Counted from the first letter of the stretch, positions 1 to 9,745 are shown. The stretch is DNA of 64,000 nt from UBA1422 sp963676385 (GCA_963676385.2 CAXXMM010000009.1:70181-134180), one strand, 5' to 3'. Numbers and translations are program-made. The notes: generated by a model not told the origin, from the letters alone.

Positions 1-133
1 CAGTATTCCTTATAATCGGGAGCAGTTAGCTGATTTTCTATTTATCGATCGAAGTGCCCTCTCCAATGAGTTATGCAAAATGAGAGATGAAGGCCTCATC
101 CGATTCCATAAAAATAAATTTGAAATCCTCTAA
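1..133 (+). CDS. Crp/Fnr-family regulator, C-terminal end only
   Basis: The reading frame is open from the window edge (codons from base 2) to the TAA at 131-133, giving about 43 residues. They read as the winged-helix end of a Crp/Fnr regulator: a helix-turn-helix (REQLADFLFIDRSALSNEL) followed by KMRDEGLIRF and a short final strand. The cAMP/FeS-binding part lies outside the window, so the signal cannot be told. The gene converges on hypE, and the last 4 bases of the two genes overlap. Assignment to the superfamily is good; the target is unknown. Confidence 0.7.
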   Translation, partial: SIPYNREQLADFLFIDRSALSNELCKMRDEGLIRFHKNKFEIL

Positions 134-1125
134 CAAATTCGTGGCAACCCCTCGCCATACAAAACATCCAAAACCCGAGTGCTGCCCAAAGAAGTCCGCA
201 GGGTCACACCTTTGCCGGATGCCATCTGCCCAATGATAACGGCACCTTTTCCGTGAGGTGTTTTTTTCATCAGTTCCAAGGCTCGTTGACCATCCTTTTG
301 GTCAACGACAACAATCATTTTTCCCTCATTTCCCATGTAAAAAGGTTCCAAACCCAGCAGGTCGCAAAATCCGCGAACTACCGGTTTTATCGGAATGCTC
401 TCTTCCTCTAATTCGGCGGCCAACCCTGCAGTATCACATATTTCATTTAATATGGTTGCCAACCCGCCTCGAGTGACGTCCCGCATTGCCCGGACTTCAA
501 TATGGTTTTGGAGCAACTCATCAGTAATATCCCCCAGACATGCGCAATCACTTTGGATGGGATTTTCAATCCCCATTCTAGCCCCTAAAATGCACGCATG
601 ATGGTCCCCCAAGGTCCCGGATAGTAGAATCACATCCCCCTGTTGACAGCTTCCTGCATGGATATTCCGATCCGGTGGGATAATGCCTATCCCCGTGGTA
701 TTAATGAACAGTTCACCGTTTCCCTCCACCACTTTTGTATCGCCGGCTATAATCATTACACCCGCCGCTTTGGCTGTTTCAGCCATGGATTTGACAATTT
801 CCTCCAGTTGGGACACTTCAAGTCCTTCCTGCAATACAAATCCACATGTTAAATACTTAGGAATGGCCCCCATCATTAATAAGTCATTTACGGTGCCGCA
901 AACCGATAATTTTCCAATATCCCCCCCCGGGAATATCACCGGTGTTACCACAAAGGTATCGGTGGTACAAGCAAGTTTGGAACCGGAAACAAATTCCGTC
1001 GTTTCTAAAACTGCGGCATCATCCATCCGGTCCAATATGGGGTTCTTAAAATATTTTCCGAAGATGCTGCCCATTAATTGAGCGGAATCTTTTCCACCGC
1101 TGCCATGGGCCATGGTAATTTTCAT
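130..1125 (-). CDS. hypE: Hydrogenase maturation protein HypE
   Basis: HypE (331 aa, usual length) dehydrates the thiocarboxamide that HypF puts on its C-terminal Cys, giving the thiocyanate that supplies the CN ligands of the NiFe site. The sequence shows the N-terminal HGSGG at residues 7-11, the AIR-synthase/PurM-type ATP-binding fold (GDTKVVE, DVTRGGLATILNE) and the diagnostic C-terminal PRIC with the acceptor Cys at 331. The start has AGGAGAG just upstream. It is the last gene of hypABFCDE, 75 bp after hypD. Cytoplasmic. Confidence 0.97.
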   Translation of the reverse strand: MKITMAHGSGGKDSAQLMGSIFGKYFKNPILDRMDDAAVLETTEFVSGSKLACTTDTFVVTPVIFPGGDIGKLSVCGTVNDLLMMGAIPKYLTCGFVLQEGLEVSQLEEIVKSMAETAKAAGVMIIAGDTKVVEGNGELFINTTGIGIIPPDRNIHAGSCQQGDVILLSGTLGDHHACILGARMGIENPIQSDCACLGDITDELLQNHIEVRAMRDVTRGGLATILNEICDTAGLAAELEEESIPIKPVVRGFCDLLGLEPFYMGNEGKMIVVVDQKDGQRALELMKKTPHGKGAVIIGQMASGKGVTLRTSLGSTRVLDVLYGEGLPRIC

Positions 1126-1200
1126 TGTTCTCTCCTATATCTGATACACGATTACGTCAATTTATCTTACTTCCGGATTTGTCAAAAGATTGAACAAAAC

Positions 1201-2238
1201 TCAAATATTTCGATACCAAATCCCGCATGCCCCTTCCGCCGAAACCATGCAGGGGCCATATGGGGATGCCGGGTTGCAGCCTGTCCCAAACATGGGGCAT
1301 TCATTTGGATTAATTTTCCCAACAATCACATCTCCGCAGCGACAAGATTCCGGCAGTTCTTTATCTTGATCCAATCCCCGGCTCACGTCTCCATCCTTCA
1401 GGTACAAGCCGGAATCCGGAATGATTCCAAGCCCCCTCCACATGGCAGGTCCCGGAACAAAAAAATCATCGATGATTGACAGGGCTTTCTGATTGCCTTC
1501 AGGTCGAACTGCCCCGGGATAAGCATTTTCTACCTGCCCTTGTCCGTGAAGGGTCTGTTTTACTATTCGATAGATTGCAGCCAAAATGTGTTCTGCCTCA
1601 AAGCCGGCCACCACAAAAGGTTTGTGATATTTTTCCGCCAATCCCACGAAAGCATTACTTCCGGTGATTACGCTTACGTGCCCGGGCATCAAAAAACCAT
1701 CAATCTCCGGTTGATTGCTGCAAATGTACTCCAGCGCCGGCAAAACGGTTTTGAGGGCAGTTACCAAAACAAGGTTCTTCAAATTTGCCTTACCCATTTC
1801 ATCTAAGACCAACCCATAAGCAGGGACTGTGGTTTCAAATCCAACTGCCGCTATGACAAACGTTGTTTCAGGATGTTGGGATGCAAGTTCAACGGCTTCA
1901 AAGGGAGAATACATCAATTTTACTCGAGCGCCTTGCCCCACCATGTCTGAAAGGCTCCCTTTGGTTCCCGGAACTTTCATCATGTCGCCAAAGGTCAACA
2001 AAACATGGTTACTTTTCATGGCATACTCAATGCATTTGTCGATATATGCCGTTGGCGTTACGCAAACCGGACAACCCGGCCCAGAAATCAAGCGAATCTT
2101 TGGAGAAATCAGTTGTCGTATTCCTTTTCGGAAAATAGCCGCAGTATGGGTGCCGCACACTTCCATAATTTTCAGATCGGTTCCATCTTCTTTTCCATTA
2201 TACGCTTTTAATTCTGTAATTATCTGCTGGAGTTCCAT
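1201..2238 (-). CDS. hypD: Hydrogenase maturation protein HypD
   Basis: HypD (345 aa) is the iron-sulfur scaffold that, with HypC, carries the Fe(CN)2CO unit before transfer to the hydrogenase large subunit. Visible family motifs are EVCGTHT (26-32), GPGCPVC (53-59), the GFETT segment, and a Cys-rich C-terminus (CRCGDVIVG, NECPMFGTGC, ACGIWY) that binds the 4Fe-4S cluster. An AAAGGA site precedes the ATG. It follows hypC by 12 bp in the same operon. The gene is intact. Confidence 0.97.
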   Translation of the reverse strand: MELQQIITELKAYNGKEDGTDLKIMEVCGTHTAAIFRKGIRQLISPKIRLISGPGCPVCVTPTAYIDKCIEYAMKSNHVLLTFGDMMKVPGTKGSLSDMVGQGARVKLMYSPFEAVELASQHPETTFVIAAVGFETTVPAYGLVLDEMGKANLKNLVLVTALKTVLPALEYICSNQPEIDGFLMPGHVSVITGSNAFVGLAEKYHKPFVVAGFEAEHILAAIYRIVKQTLHGQGQVENAYPGAVRPEGNQKALSIIDDFFVPGPAMWRGLGIIPDSGLYLKDGDVSRGLDQDKELPESCRCGDVIVGKINPNECPMFGTGCNPASPYGPCMVSAEGACGIWYRNI

Positions 2239-2250
2239 GAACTATCCTTT

Positions 2251-2490
2251 CTAATCCCGTTGGTTATTCCACGAAGTTTCTGCTTCTTCCAGTTCGGCGA
2301 ACAAATCAATAAGCTCTTGGGCTTTGTCCTTCTCCATGACTTCAATGGCACATCCGGCATGAACCAGCACATACTGGCCAATCCTTGGTTCAATGAGTCC
2401 CACGTTTACATTGACCACATTGCCGCTAAAGTCCACCCTTGCATGTTGACCCGCCACTTCTATAATTTTGCCCGGTATGGCTATGCACAT
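2251..2490 (-). CDS. hypC: Hydrogenase assembly chaperone HypC
   Basis: HypC/HybG family (79 aa). The protein starts MCIAIPGKI. Cys2, exposed after Met removal, binds the Fe(CN)2CO moiety and the hydrogenase large-subunit precursor. The beta-barrel core (VDFSGNVVNVNVGLIE, GQYVLVHAGCAIEVM) matches the family. The ATG follows GGAGTAGTGGATT. Only one hypC-type gene is seen, consistent with service to the single Ech hydrogenase in the window. It sits between hypF and hypD. Confidence 0.97.
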   Translation of the reverse strand: MCIAIPGKIIEVAGQHARVDFSGNVVNVNVGLIEPRIGQYVLVHAGCAIEVMEKDKAQELIDLFAELEEAETSWNNQRD

Positions 2491-2527
2491 AATCCACTAC
2501 TCCTTTTTCTTTTCATCACGTTTTATC

Positions 2528-4852
2528 TTATTTTTGTTGTTTCATTTTCTGAAGTTGATGCTGAGCAACAAACATTTGTCCCAAGGCAACCCCTCCATCA
2601 TTGGGGCTGACAGAAATATTATAATAGGCCTCAAACCCGTTTTGCCGCAAGGCTTCCAAGGTTTGTTCCATCAGTATCTTATTTTGGAATACACCGCCGG
2701 TCAAAGCTACCTGATTGGCTTGTGTGTCTTTTCTTATGATCTCGCATTGATTCAATATCATCTGAGAGATTTGCCGATGAAAGGCCAAGGCCAAGTCTGC
2801 CGCCTCATTCTTACCCGGATGTTTCATTGCCCAATCAGCAGCATCTTCCAGGGCAATGGCACATTGCCCTTCATAATGGTTGTAGTCACAAATTCCAAGA
2901 ATAGCTGCTACCCCATCAAAAATCCTTCCCATGCTGGAGCTTTCTATAGTGTTCACACCATGGCCCAAGGCTTTGAGGATGATTTGATTGTCTGCTGTTT
3001 GACCAAGGGTATTATGTCGGGCTCCATAGGCAAGAATCGCCCCAAAGTCCAATTGAATTTCTTCCTTATTTGAGGAGGGTCTTTGTTCCCCCTGGGGTTC
3101 TGCACTCCACAAACTCTCTTGGGTTTGATTATAAGAAATACTCAACCCGGACTTTCTCCCATCCTTCATAGATGAATCCCCGCCAATCATCCCCATATAT
3201 TTCAAGTGGGAAATCCGTTGGAAATTCCCTTCTTGGCAAAGAAGGAACTCTCCCCCCCAAATCTTCTTGTCTGTTCCATATCCGGTTCCGTCAAAACTAA
3301 CACCAATGACTTTTCCCTTCAAGTTGTGTTCCGCCATAACAGAGGCAACGTGGGCATGATGGTGCTGCACCTGAATCAATGGCAAGTTCCATTTTTCAGC
3401 ATAGTCCAAGGCATATTGGGTTGTCGCATATAGGGGATGCAAATCACAAACCACTGCCGCAAGTTGAACATCAAATAATTGTTTCATCCGCTCAACATTG
3501 TGATGATATTGATCTTGGATTTCTTTTCCGTCCAAATCCCCAAAGTACTGACTAACATATACATAGGAACCCTTGCTTAAGGCGAATGCGTTTTTTAGTT
3601 GTGGCCCAACCGCCAACATTTGAGTTTGGCAGGCCTCCACATAAAGGGGCACCGGTGCATAACCTCTAGAGCGTCGTATCATCTGAGGCTGCCCATCGAT
3701 GACCCGAACCACCGAGTCCTCCGTACTTATTTCTATGTTGCGACAGTGATAAAAAACTGCATGGATAAGGGGTTCTTTGTCCATCATCCGGAACATATCC
3801 GATTCCCGGGACAAAATTGGCATTCCTGATAAATTGGCGCTGGTTGCAATTAATGGCCCCCCAAAAAAGTCCAATAACATTTGCTGCCCTCCCATAGCTG
3901 CCAGAAAGCCGCCGATAAAACGACTTTTGTGGGATTCTACCATTTTCAATCCACCTTCCAATTGTTCCAGCAACAAAATGGGTTTTGCGGCAGAAGTCAA
4001 CAAATGCTCCTCAACTTGATTTACTTTGCAGTAATGACGGATTTCCCCAATGGTAGGGAACATCACCGCAAAAGGTTTTTCATCCCGTTTCTTTATTTTC
4101 CTTAACCGCTCCACCCCTACGGGATTTTGGGGGTCTGCCATGAGATGATATCCACCCATGGTTTTCAAACCAATGACTCCACCCTCTCGAAGAATGTTGA
4201 CAGCGGAATCCAGCCAGTGATTTTCTCTGGAATCATCCGTCTCAATTTGTTCACCGGCACCTTGATATCGGGCCTGCATCAAAGGCCCACAATCATGGCA
4301 TGAAACCGTTTGTGCATGATATCGTCGGTCCTCAAGCGTTGTATATTCATGATGACATTCAGGGCACATGGGGAAATCTTCCATGGTTGTGTTATCCCGA
4401 TCATACGGGACCTTTTTGATGATTGTATATCGAGGGCCGCAAGCCATACAGCTAATAAAGGGATGTTGGTATCTGCGATTTTTAGGGTCTCTCAGCTCTT
4501 CCATACAAGTAGAGCAAATAGACAAATCCGCCGGGATCATCACGGCTTCTTCATCGGTCAAGGTGAGTTCTTTACTTTCAGCTATTGAGAATCCCTTAAA
4601 GTCCACTTGGGGGACAATGGTTCTACCAATGTGAACAATTTCTGCAGGTGCTGGTTTTTCCTTAACCAAGGTATCCAAAAAATGGTCAATCCGAGATGGC
4701 GTGTCCGTTACTGTTAACTGAACCAACCCGCCCAAATTTAGAATTTGACCGTGCATCCCTAGCCGTTTCCCTATTTTGGCTACGAAGGGGCGAAATCCCA
4801 CACCCTGCACAATGCCCCAAATCTTAATTTGTTCAGTGGTGATGGTGCTCAT
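2528..4852 (-). CDS. hypF: Carbamoyltransferase HypF
   Basis: HypF (about 774 aa from the chosen start) transfers the carbamoyl group of carbamoyl phosphate to HypE. Domains in order: acylphosphatase (VQGVGFRPF at 15-23), two zinc fingers built from CxxC pairs (CSTC, CMAC, CPEC, CHDC), a YrdC-like domain (RDEKPFAVMF), and a Kae1-like domain with HHHAHVASVMAEH and VSFDGTGYG. An upstream ATG at 4909 is in frame, but it would add 19 non-family residues inside hypB. I chose 4852, where AGGAGG lies 3 bases upstream (close spacing). The start overlaps the end of hypB by 20 bp. Confidence 0.95.
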   Translation of the reverse strand: MSTITTEQIKIWGIVQGVGFRPFVAKIGKRLGMHGQILNLGGLVQLTVTDTPSRIDHFLDTLVKEKPAPAEIVHIGRTIVPQVDFKGFSIAESKELTLTDEEAVMIPADLSICSTCMEELRDPKNRRYQHPFISCMACGPRYTIIKKVPYDRDNTTMEDFPMCPECHHEYTTLEDRRYHAQTVSCHDCGPLMQARYQGAGEQIETDDSRENHWLDSAVNILREGGVIGLKTMGGYHLMADPQNPVGVERLRKIKKRDEKPFAVMFPTIGEIRHYCKVNQVEEHLLTSAAKPILLLEQLEGGLKMVESHKSRFIGGFLAAMGGQQMLLDFFGGPLIATSANLSGMPILSRESDMFRMMDKEPLIHAVFYHCRNIEISTEDSVVRVIDGQPQMIRRSRGYAPVPLYVEACQTQMLAVGPQLKNAFALSKGSYVYVSQYFGDLDGKEIQDQYHHNVERMKQLFDVQLAAVVCDLHPLYATTQYALDYAEKWNLPLIQVQHHHAHVASVMAEHNLKGKVIGVSFDGTGYGTDKKIWGGEFLLCQEGNFQRISHLKYMGMIGGDSSMKDGRKSGLSISYNQTQESLWSAEPQGEQRPSSNKEEIQLDFGAILAYGARHNTLGQTADNQIILKALGHGVNTIESSSMGRIFDGVAAILGICDYNHYEGQCAIALEDAADWAMKHPGKNEAADLALAFHRQISQMILNQCEIIRKDTQANQVALTGGVFQNKILMEQTLEALRQNGFEAYYNISVSPNDGGVALGQMFVAQHQLQKMKQQK

Positions 4853-5573
4853 GCGCCTCCTGATGACCATGCTCCTGGTCTTTTTCATTCTCTCCATGGT
4901 GATGCTCATGGGCTTCCAACTGTGCAGCCTTCTCCATCAACCAATTGGCCACTTCTTGGAAACCTTCGCCTGTGGTTCCCGCCACTTTAAAAATCGGCAC
5001 TTCAGGGTTCAGTGCACGCACCCCACGAACAAAAAATTCTTCATCAAAGGACAAATATGGAGTCAGATCTATTTTATTCAATATAATAATATCCGCTTTT
5101 TCAAATGCCAAGGGATATTTATAAGGTTTGTCGCTTCCTTCCGTCACCGTTGAAACCAACATCTTCACATGCTCTCCAATGGAAAATTCGGCAGGGCAGA
5201 CAAGATTTCCCACATTTTCGATGAAGAGTATGCCTGGCTGGTCAAAAGCGATGTGGTCCACCATATGGTCAATCATAGGGGCATCTAGATGGCAGGCACC
5301 ATACGTATTGATTTGATAGGCATCAATGCCTAAGCTTTTTAGATCCACCGTATCAATGTCCGACTCGATATCTCCTTCAATCACATAAGGCTTTAAACCT
5401 TTTAAATGAGCAATGATATTTTTTAAGGTAGTGGTTTTCCCCACCCCCGGAGCACCCATTTGGTTCACCACTAAAACGCCGTGATTTCCCATATGTTCTT
5501 TTACATGGTCTGCTATATTATCATTCTCATCAAGGATTCCTTCCATGATATTTATTTTTTTAATGTCATGCAT
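4833..5573 (-). CDS. hypB: Ni-inserting GTPase HypB with C-terminal His-rich tail
   Basis: HypB (246 aa) is the SIMIBI GTPase that, with HypA, delivers nickel to the hydrogenase precursor. It has a Walker A GAPGVGKT at 40-47, the metal-linked dimer region (ACHLDAP, LVCPAEF), NKID and a normal C-terminal helix. The oddity is residues 219-246: a His/Glu-rich tail containing HEHHHGENEKDQEHGH and ending HHHH. His-rich stretches in HypB are usually at the N-terminus; here the N-terminus has neither His clusters nor a CxxCGC site. The tail is encoded where hypF starts. Ribosome site GGGAGGAG. Ni storage by the tail is inferred. Confidence 0.96.
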   Translation of the reverse strand: MHDIKKINIMEGILDENDNIADHVKEHMGNHGVLVVNQMGAPGVGKTTTLKNIIAHLKGLKPYVIEGDIESDIDTVDLKSLGIDAYQINTYGACHLDAPMIDHMVDHIAFDQPGILFIENVGNLVCPAEFSIGEHVKMLVSTVTEGSDKPYKYPLAFEKADIIILNKIDLTPYLSFDEEFFVRGVRALNPEVPIFKVAGTTGEGFQEVANWLMEKAAQLEAHEHHHGENEKDQEHGHQEAHEHHHH

Positions 5574-5639
5574 AATGTCTCCTCCCTTCTCAAGGGTAAC
5601 AAATTCTTCAGTTTGCAGGGGGTAAACCCTCCCAATATA

Positions 5640-5981
5640 TTACTCAACCTCAATGCTGTCTAAATAAAATTCCTTCCCAATATCTGTAGGATGTCCATCG
5701 GTTCCACAGATCGGGCAGGCAAAGGACAAAGGTTTCCGGACAAATTCAGTGCCACAGGAGGGGCACCGCAACTTCGCCTTTATTCTGGAAATTATAATCT
5801 CCGACTGGCTGCAAGGTGTTCCTTCCGCAATCAAATCAAAATACATATGGATAGACTCCGGGACAATCCCACTGTTCTCTCCCAATACCAAATGAATGGA
5901 AGTCACTTTTTGAGCTCCCGATTCCGCTAGGTGATTCAATGCAATTTTAACAATTTGTTCTGTAATGGGGTATTCGTGCAT
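5640..5981 (-). CDS. hypA: Hydrogenase nickel incorporation protein HypA
   Basis: HypA (113 aa) binds Ni at its N-terminal MHE and Zn at two CxxC pairs (CPSCGTEF and CPICGTDG), and docks HypB to the hydrogenase large subunit. I chose the ATG at 5981 rather than the TTG at 5990 because family members begin MHE and AGGAGG lies 9 bases upstream of this ATG. It is the first gene of the hyp operon, with a good promoter at 6011-6039. The 66 bp to hypB hold no obvious element. Confidence 0.96.
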   Translation of the reverse strand: MHEYPITEQIVKIALNHLAESGAQKVTSIHLVLGENSGIVPESIHMYFDLIAEGTPCSQSEIIISRIKAKLRCPSCGTEFVRKPLSFACPICGTDGHPTDIGKEFYLDSIEVE

Positions 5982-6010
5982 GAAAAGCAACCTCCTACGA
6001 TACCTGATAT

Positions 6011-6039
6011 ATTATATTATCATTTATTCTTTCAGACAA
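6011..6039 (-). promoter_or_regulatory. Promoter of hypABFCDE
   Basis: On the minus strand, -35 TTGTCT (6034-6039), a 17-base spacer and -10 TATAAT (6011-6016). Transcription would start near 6004, leaving a leader of about 22 bases before hypA. This supports hyp transcription separate from nifJ, whose terminator lies just upstream. Confidence 0.7.
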
Positions 6040-6077
6040 GGCATTTTCAATTCCTCCTAATTTTCTGTCATTTAGAA

Positions 6078-6109
6078 TATAGAAAAGCCGCCTCAACGTT
6101 TGAGGCGGC
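6078..6109 (-). terminator. Rho-independent terminator after nifJ
   Basis: A perfect 10-bp stem (GCCGCCTCAA / TTGAGGCGGC, 6087-6109) with a 3-base loop, followed on the minus strand by TTTTCTATATT. It lies 17 bp past the nifJ stop and separates nifJ from the hyp operon. Confidence 0.9.
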
Positions 6110-6125
6110 CCGGCATTGAACATGG

Positions 6126-9100
6126 TTATTTTTCTATTTCCAAGGGGGGCATCGCTGCCATTCTCTTGTATTTGGCGTATCGCTTCATCGCTTCCTTTTC
6201 GGTTTGTTCAAAAAGTTGCTCTGCAATGTCTGGGAACTCCTTGGCCAGAGACAAATATCGAACTTGACCCATAATGAAATCTCTGAAACTTGCTGTTGGT
6301 GGCTTGCTGTCCAAAATCAACGGATTCTTTCCTTGCTCTTCCAACTCCGGATTATACCGATACAAGTTCCAGTAACCGCATTCAACAGCATCTTTAATGT
6401 TCTCCTGTGCTTTGCCCATACCCTTTTTGATGCCATGATTGACACAAGGGGCATAGCAGATAATGAGAGAGGGTCCTTTATATTTTTCAGCCTCTACCAC
6501 AGCCTTCATAAATTGATTTTTGTCTGCACCCATGCCTACCTGCGCCACATAAACGTATCCGTAGCTCATGGCCATCATGCCCAAATCTTTTTTGCCTGTT
6601 CGTTTGCCCGATGCGGCAAATTTTGCAATAGCCGCTGTGGGGGTAGCTTTCGATGCCTGTCCACCGGTGTTGGAATAGACTTCTGTGTCAAATACCAAAA
6701 TATTCACATCTTCGCCGGTTGCTAACACATGATCCAATCCGCCGTATCCAATATCGTAGGCCCATCCATCGCCACCAAGGCACCAAACAGATTTTTTAAT
6801 CAAGAAATCTTTCTTCTGAATAATTTGGTTTGCCAATTCCTTGCATTTCGGGCAAAGTTCTGTTGTGCCGAGGACCTGTAGAAGCTTTTCACTAACTGCT
6901 CTGCTGGCATCACCATCTTCCATATTGTCCAGCCATGCCTTGCAGGCTTCCTGCAAAGGCGCTTTGGATGTTTCTTCCGTAAGTGCAACAATAAGATCGT
7001 GCAATTTTTCTCTTATCTGTTTAACACCCATGGCCATTCCCAAACCATATTCTGCATTGTCTTCAAAAAGGGAATTTGCCCATGAGGGGCCCTTGCCGTC
7101 AACATCTTTGCAATAGGGGGTGGATGGCGCAGAAGCTCCCCAGATGGAGGAACAACCCGTGGCATTGGCAATCATCATTCGATCTCCAAATAACTGTGTA
7201 ATCACCTTAATATATGGTGTTTCTCCACAACCTGTGCAAGCACCGGAAAACTCCAAATAAGGTTGGGCAAACTGGCTACCCTTCACTGTATTTTTGGAAA
7301 CAATCTCATCTTTATGAGAAACGGTAACCCCAAAGTTCCAGTTTTCAATTTGGTCCAACTGACTCTCCAAAGGTTTCATTTCCAGCGCCTTTTTGGGAGC
7401 CGGACAAATATCAGCGCAGTTCCCACACCCCATACAATCAAGAGGTGTCACCTGCATTCTATAACTAAGGTTTTCAAATCCTTTTCCCATGGCCGAAATG
7501 GTTTTAAAGCCTTTCGGAGCCGCCGCCTTCTCCATCTCATCAACCACTACCGGCCTGATACATGCATGGGGACAGACGAAGGAGCATTGATTGCATTGAA
7601 TACAATTCTCCGATACCCAATGAGGAACATCAACTGCAACACCACGCTTTTCATATGCTGCACTGCCGGCAGGGAAAGTTCCATCTGCTACGTCTGCAAA
7701 AGTGCTGACTGGCAAATTATCTCCTTCTTGCCGATTCATGGGAATCAGCACTTCAGTAATAAATTCCGGTTGTTCCGTTACAGTTCCATCCGAATCCACA
7801 GCCGTCGCCCAAGTGGAGGGGATATGAACTAAATGAATGCTGTGGGCACCTTCATCAACTGCCGATTGGTTCATTCTAACAACATCTTCGCCCTTGCTTC
7901 CATACGCATCAACAATGGATTGTTTCAAATCTTTAATGGCGTCCTCCGCAGGAATGACTTTCGCCAATTTGAAGAACGCTGATTGCATAATCATGTTGAT
8001 TCGATTCCCAAGTCCCAGTTTCAGTGCAATGTCCGAAGCATTAATGGTGTAAAAATGAATCTCGTTCTCTGCAATATATCGCTTCATGGCCGCAGGCAAA
8101 TGGGCCTCAAGATCCTCGTCGTTCCAGATACAGTTCAAAACGAAAATCCCATTTTTCTTAAGGCCTTTTAATAAGTTATATTGGTTTACATAAGATTGAT
8201 TGTGACAGGCCACAAAATCTGCCTCTGAAATCAAATATGTAGATTTTATCTGGTTCTTTCCAAACCGTAGATGGGAGATAGTCACACCGCCGGATTTTTT
8301 GGAATCGTAAGCAAAATAACCTTGGGCATACAAATCGGTGTTGTCCCCTATAATTTTAATCGCCTGCTTGTTTGCCCCAACCGTTCCGTCAGAACCAAAG
8401 CCCCAGAATTTGCATCGAACGGTGTCAACCGGTTCTGTGTTGACCTTAATGGTTTCCAAGGAACTATTGTACAAATCATCATGGATACCAATGGTAAAAC
8501 TATCCTTTGGCTCTTTTTGTCTCAAATTCTCAAATACTGACATAATTTGCCCCGGTGTCGTATCTTTGGATCCCAGTCCGTATCTTCCACCCACCACAAC
8601 CGGAGGCGTCTCATCTTCATAAAACATGGTCTTAATGTCCATGTATAGAGGTTCTCCCTGAGCGGCAGAGTCTTTTGTCTTATCCAGCACAGCAATTTTC
8701 TTTACCGTTGATGGCAATACCTTTCGCAGGTATTCCGGTGCCCAAGGTCTGAACAATCGCACTTTAATTAAGCCGACTTTTTCCCCTCGGGCCAATAGTA
8801 CATCCATGGTCTCTTCAATGGTCTCACAAACAGAACCCATGGCAACGATAACATTCTCCGCATCAGCAGCCCCCACATAGTCAAAGAGATGATAGGATCT
8901 TCCCGTGAGTTCCGTGATTTTTTGCATATTTTCTTCGACAATAGCAGGGAGGTTGTCATAATACTTTTGAGAAGCTTCCCTTGCTTGGAAGAAAATATCC
9001 GGATTTTGGGCGGTTCCTCGGGTGACTGGATGCTCTGGATTCAGTGCATTGTCACGGAATTGTTGGAGGGCATCCATATCCACCATTTTTGCATAGTCAG

Positions 9101-9668
9101 CATAATCAATGACCTCAACTTTCTGGATTTCATGAGAAGTGCGAAATCCGTCGAAGTAATGTAAAAACGGCATTTTCCCTTTAATCGCAGACAAATGAGC
9201 CACGCCACCTAAATCAATGACTTCCTGCACTGAATTGGAACATAGCAAAGCAAACCCGGTTTGTCGTGTTGCCATAACATCTGACTGGTCGCCAAAAATA
9301 CAAAGAGCATGGGTGGCAAGGGTCCTTGCTGCCACATGGAAAACACCGGGCAAAAGTTCGCCGGCAATCTTGTACATATTTGGGATCATTAAAAGAAGTC
9401 CCTGAGAACAGGTATAGGTAGTTGTCAAAGCCCCAGCTGCCAAGGAACCGTGTACAGCACCTGCTGCCCCGGCTTCCGATTGCATTTCTACGAGTTTAAC
9501 CTTTTGCCCGAAGATGTTTTTCTCTCCGTGAGCCGCCATTTCATCTACGACTTCCGCCATGGGCGATGAAGGCGTGATGGGATAAATCGCTGCAACTTCC
9601 GTAAAAGCGTACGATACATAGGCCGCAGCCGTGTTCCCATCCATAGTTTTCATTTTTTTATGTGTCAT
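6126..9668 (-). CDS. nifJ: Pyruvate:ferredoxin oxidoreductase, single-chain
   Basis: PFOR (1180 aa, usual full length) oxidises pyruvate to acetyl-CoA and CO2 and reduces ferredoxin. Domains in order: N-terminal pyruvate-binding domain (IYPITPSSPMAE), domain II, gamma/linker domain III, two 4Fe-4S motifs near 690 (CIQCNQCSFVCP) and 748 (CMGCGNCADICP), a proximal-cluster GCGE near 814, and a TPP site with GDGWAYDIG near 968 and SNTGGQASKATP. GGAGG is 5 bases before the ATG. It has its own promoter and terminator. Placement between hyp and ech fits ferredoxin supply to the hydrogenase. No frame lesion in 3.5 kb. Confidence 0.98.
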   Translation of the reverse strand: MTHKKMKTMDGNTAAAYVSYAFTEVAAIYPITPSSPMAEVVDEMAAHGEKNIFGQKVKLVEMQSEAGAAGAVHGSLAAGALTTTYTCSQGLLLMIPNMYKIAGELLPGVFHVAARTLATHALCIFGDQSDVMATRQTGFALLCSNSVQEVIDLGGVAHLSAIKGKMPFLHYFDGFRTSHEIQKVEVIDYADYAKMVDMDALQQFRDNALNPEHPVTRGTAQNPDIFFQAREASQKYYDNLPAIVEENMQKITELTGRSYHLFDYVGAADAENVIVAMGSVCETIEETMDVLLARGEKVGLIKVRLFRPWAPEYLRKVLPSTVKKIAVLDKTKDSAAQGEPLYMDIKTMFYEDETPPVVVGGRYGLGSKDTTPGQIMSVFENLRQKEPKDSFTIGIHDDLYNSSLETIKVNTEPVDTVRCKFWGFGSDGTVGANKQAIKIIGDNTDLYAQGYFAYDSKKSGGVTISHLRFGKNQIKSTYLISEADFVACHNQSYVNQYNLLKGLKKNGIFVLNCIWNDEDLEAHLPAAMKRYIAENEIHFYTINASDIALKLGLGNRINMIMQSAFFKLAKVIPAEDAIKDLKQSIVDAYGSKGEDVVRMNQSAVDEGAHSIHLVHIPSTWATAVDSDGTVTEQPEFITEVLIPMNRQEGDNLPVSTFADVADGTFPAGSAAYEKRGVAVDVPHWVSENCIQCNQCSFVCPHACIRPVVVDEMEKAAAPKGFKTISAMGKGFENLSYRMQVTPLDCMGCGNCADICPAPKKALEMKPLESQLDQIENWNFGVTVSHKDEIVSKNTVKGSQFAQPYLEFSGACTGCGETPYIKVITQLFGDRMMIANATGCSSIWGASAPSTPYCKDVDGKGPSWANSLFEDNAEYGLGMAMGVKQIREKLHDLIVALTEETSKAPLQEACKAWLDNMEDGDASRAVSEKLLQVLGTTELCPKCKELANQIIQKKDFLIKKSVWCLGGDGWAYDIGYGGLDHVLATGEDVNILVFDTEVYSNTGGQASKATPTAAIAKFAASGKRTGKKDLGMMAMSYGYVYVAQVGMGADKNQFMKAVVEAEKYKGPSLIICYAPCVNHGIKKGMGKAQENIKDAVECGYWNLYRYNPELEEQGKNPLILDSKPPTASFRDFIMGQVRYLSLAKEFPDIAEQLFEQTEKEAMKRYAKYKRMAAMPPLEIEK

Positions 9669-9745
9669 TTTAACCTCCGTTAAACATACAATACATTGAA
9701 AAATATGGGATTTTAGGTTTTACTCCCCCACCATATTGAGTATAG

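Noticed and set aside
4853..4909. Longer HypF starting at 4909
   Set aside because: The extra 19 residues are non-conserved and Arg/Lys-rich, lie inside the hypB tail, and family members start just before the acylphosphatase domain.
6025..6062. Six-codon ORF (MPCLKE) with a perfect AGGAGG upstream of hypA
   Set aside because: It overlaps the -35 of the hypA promoter and lies past the nifJ terminator, so it is probably not transcribed.
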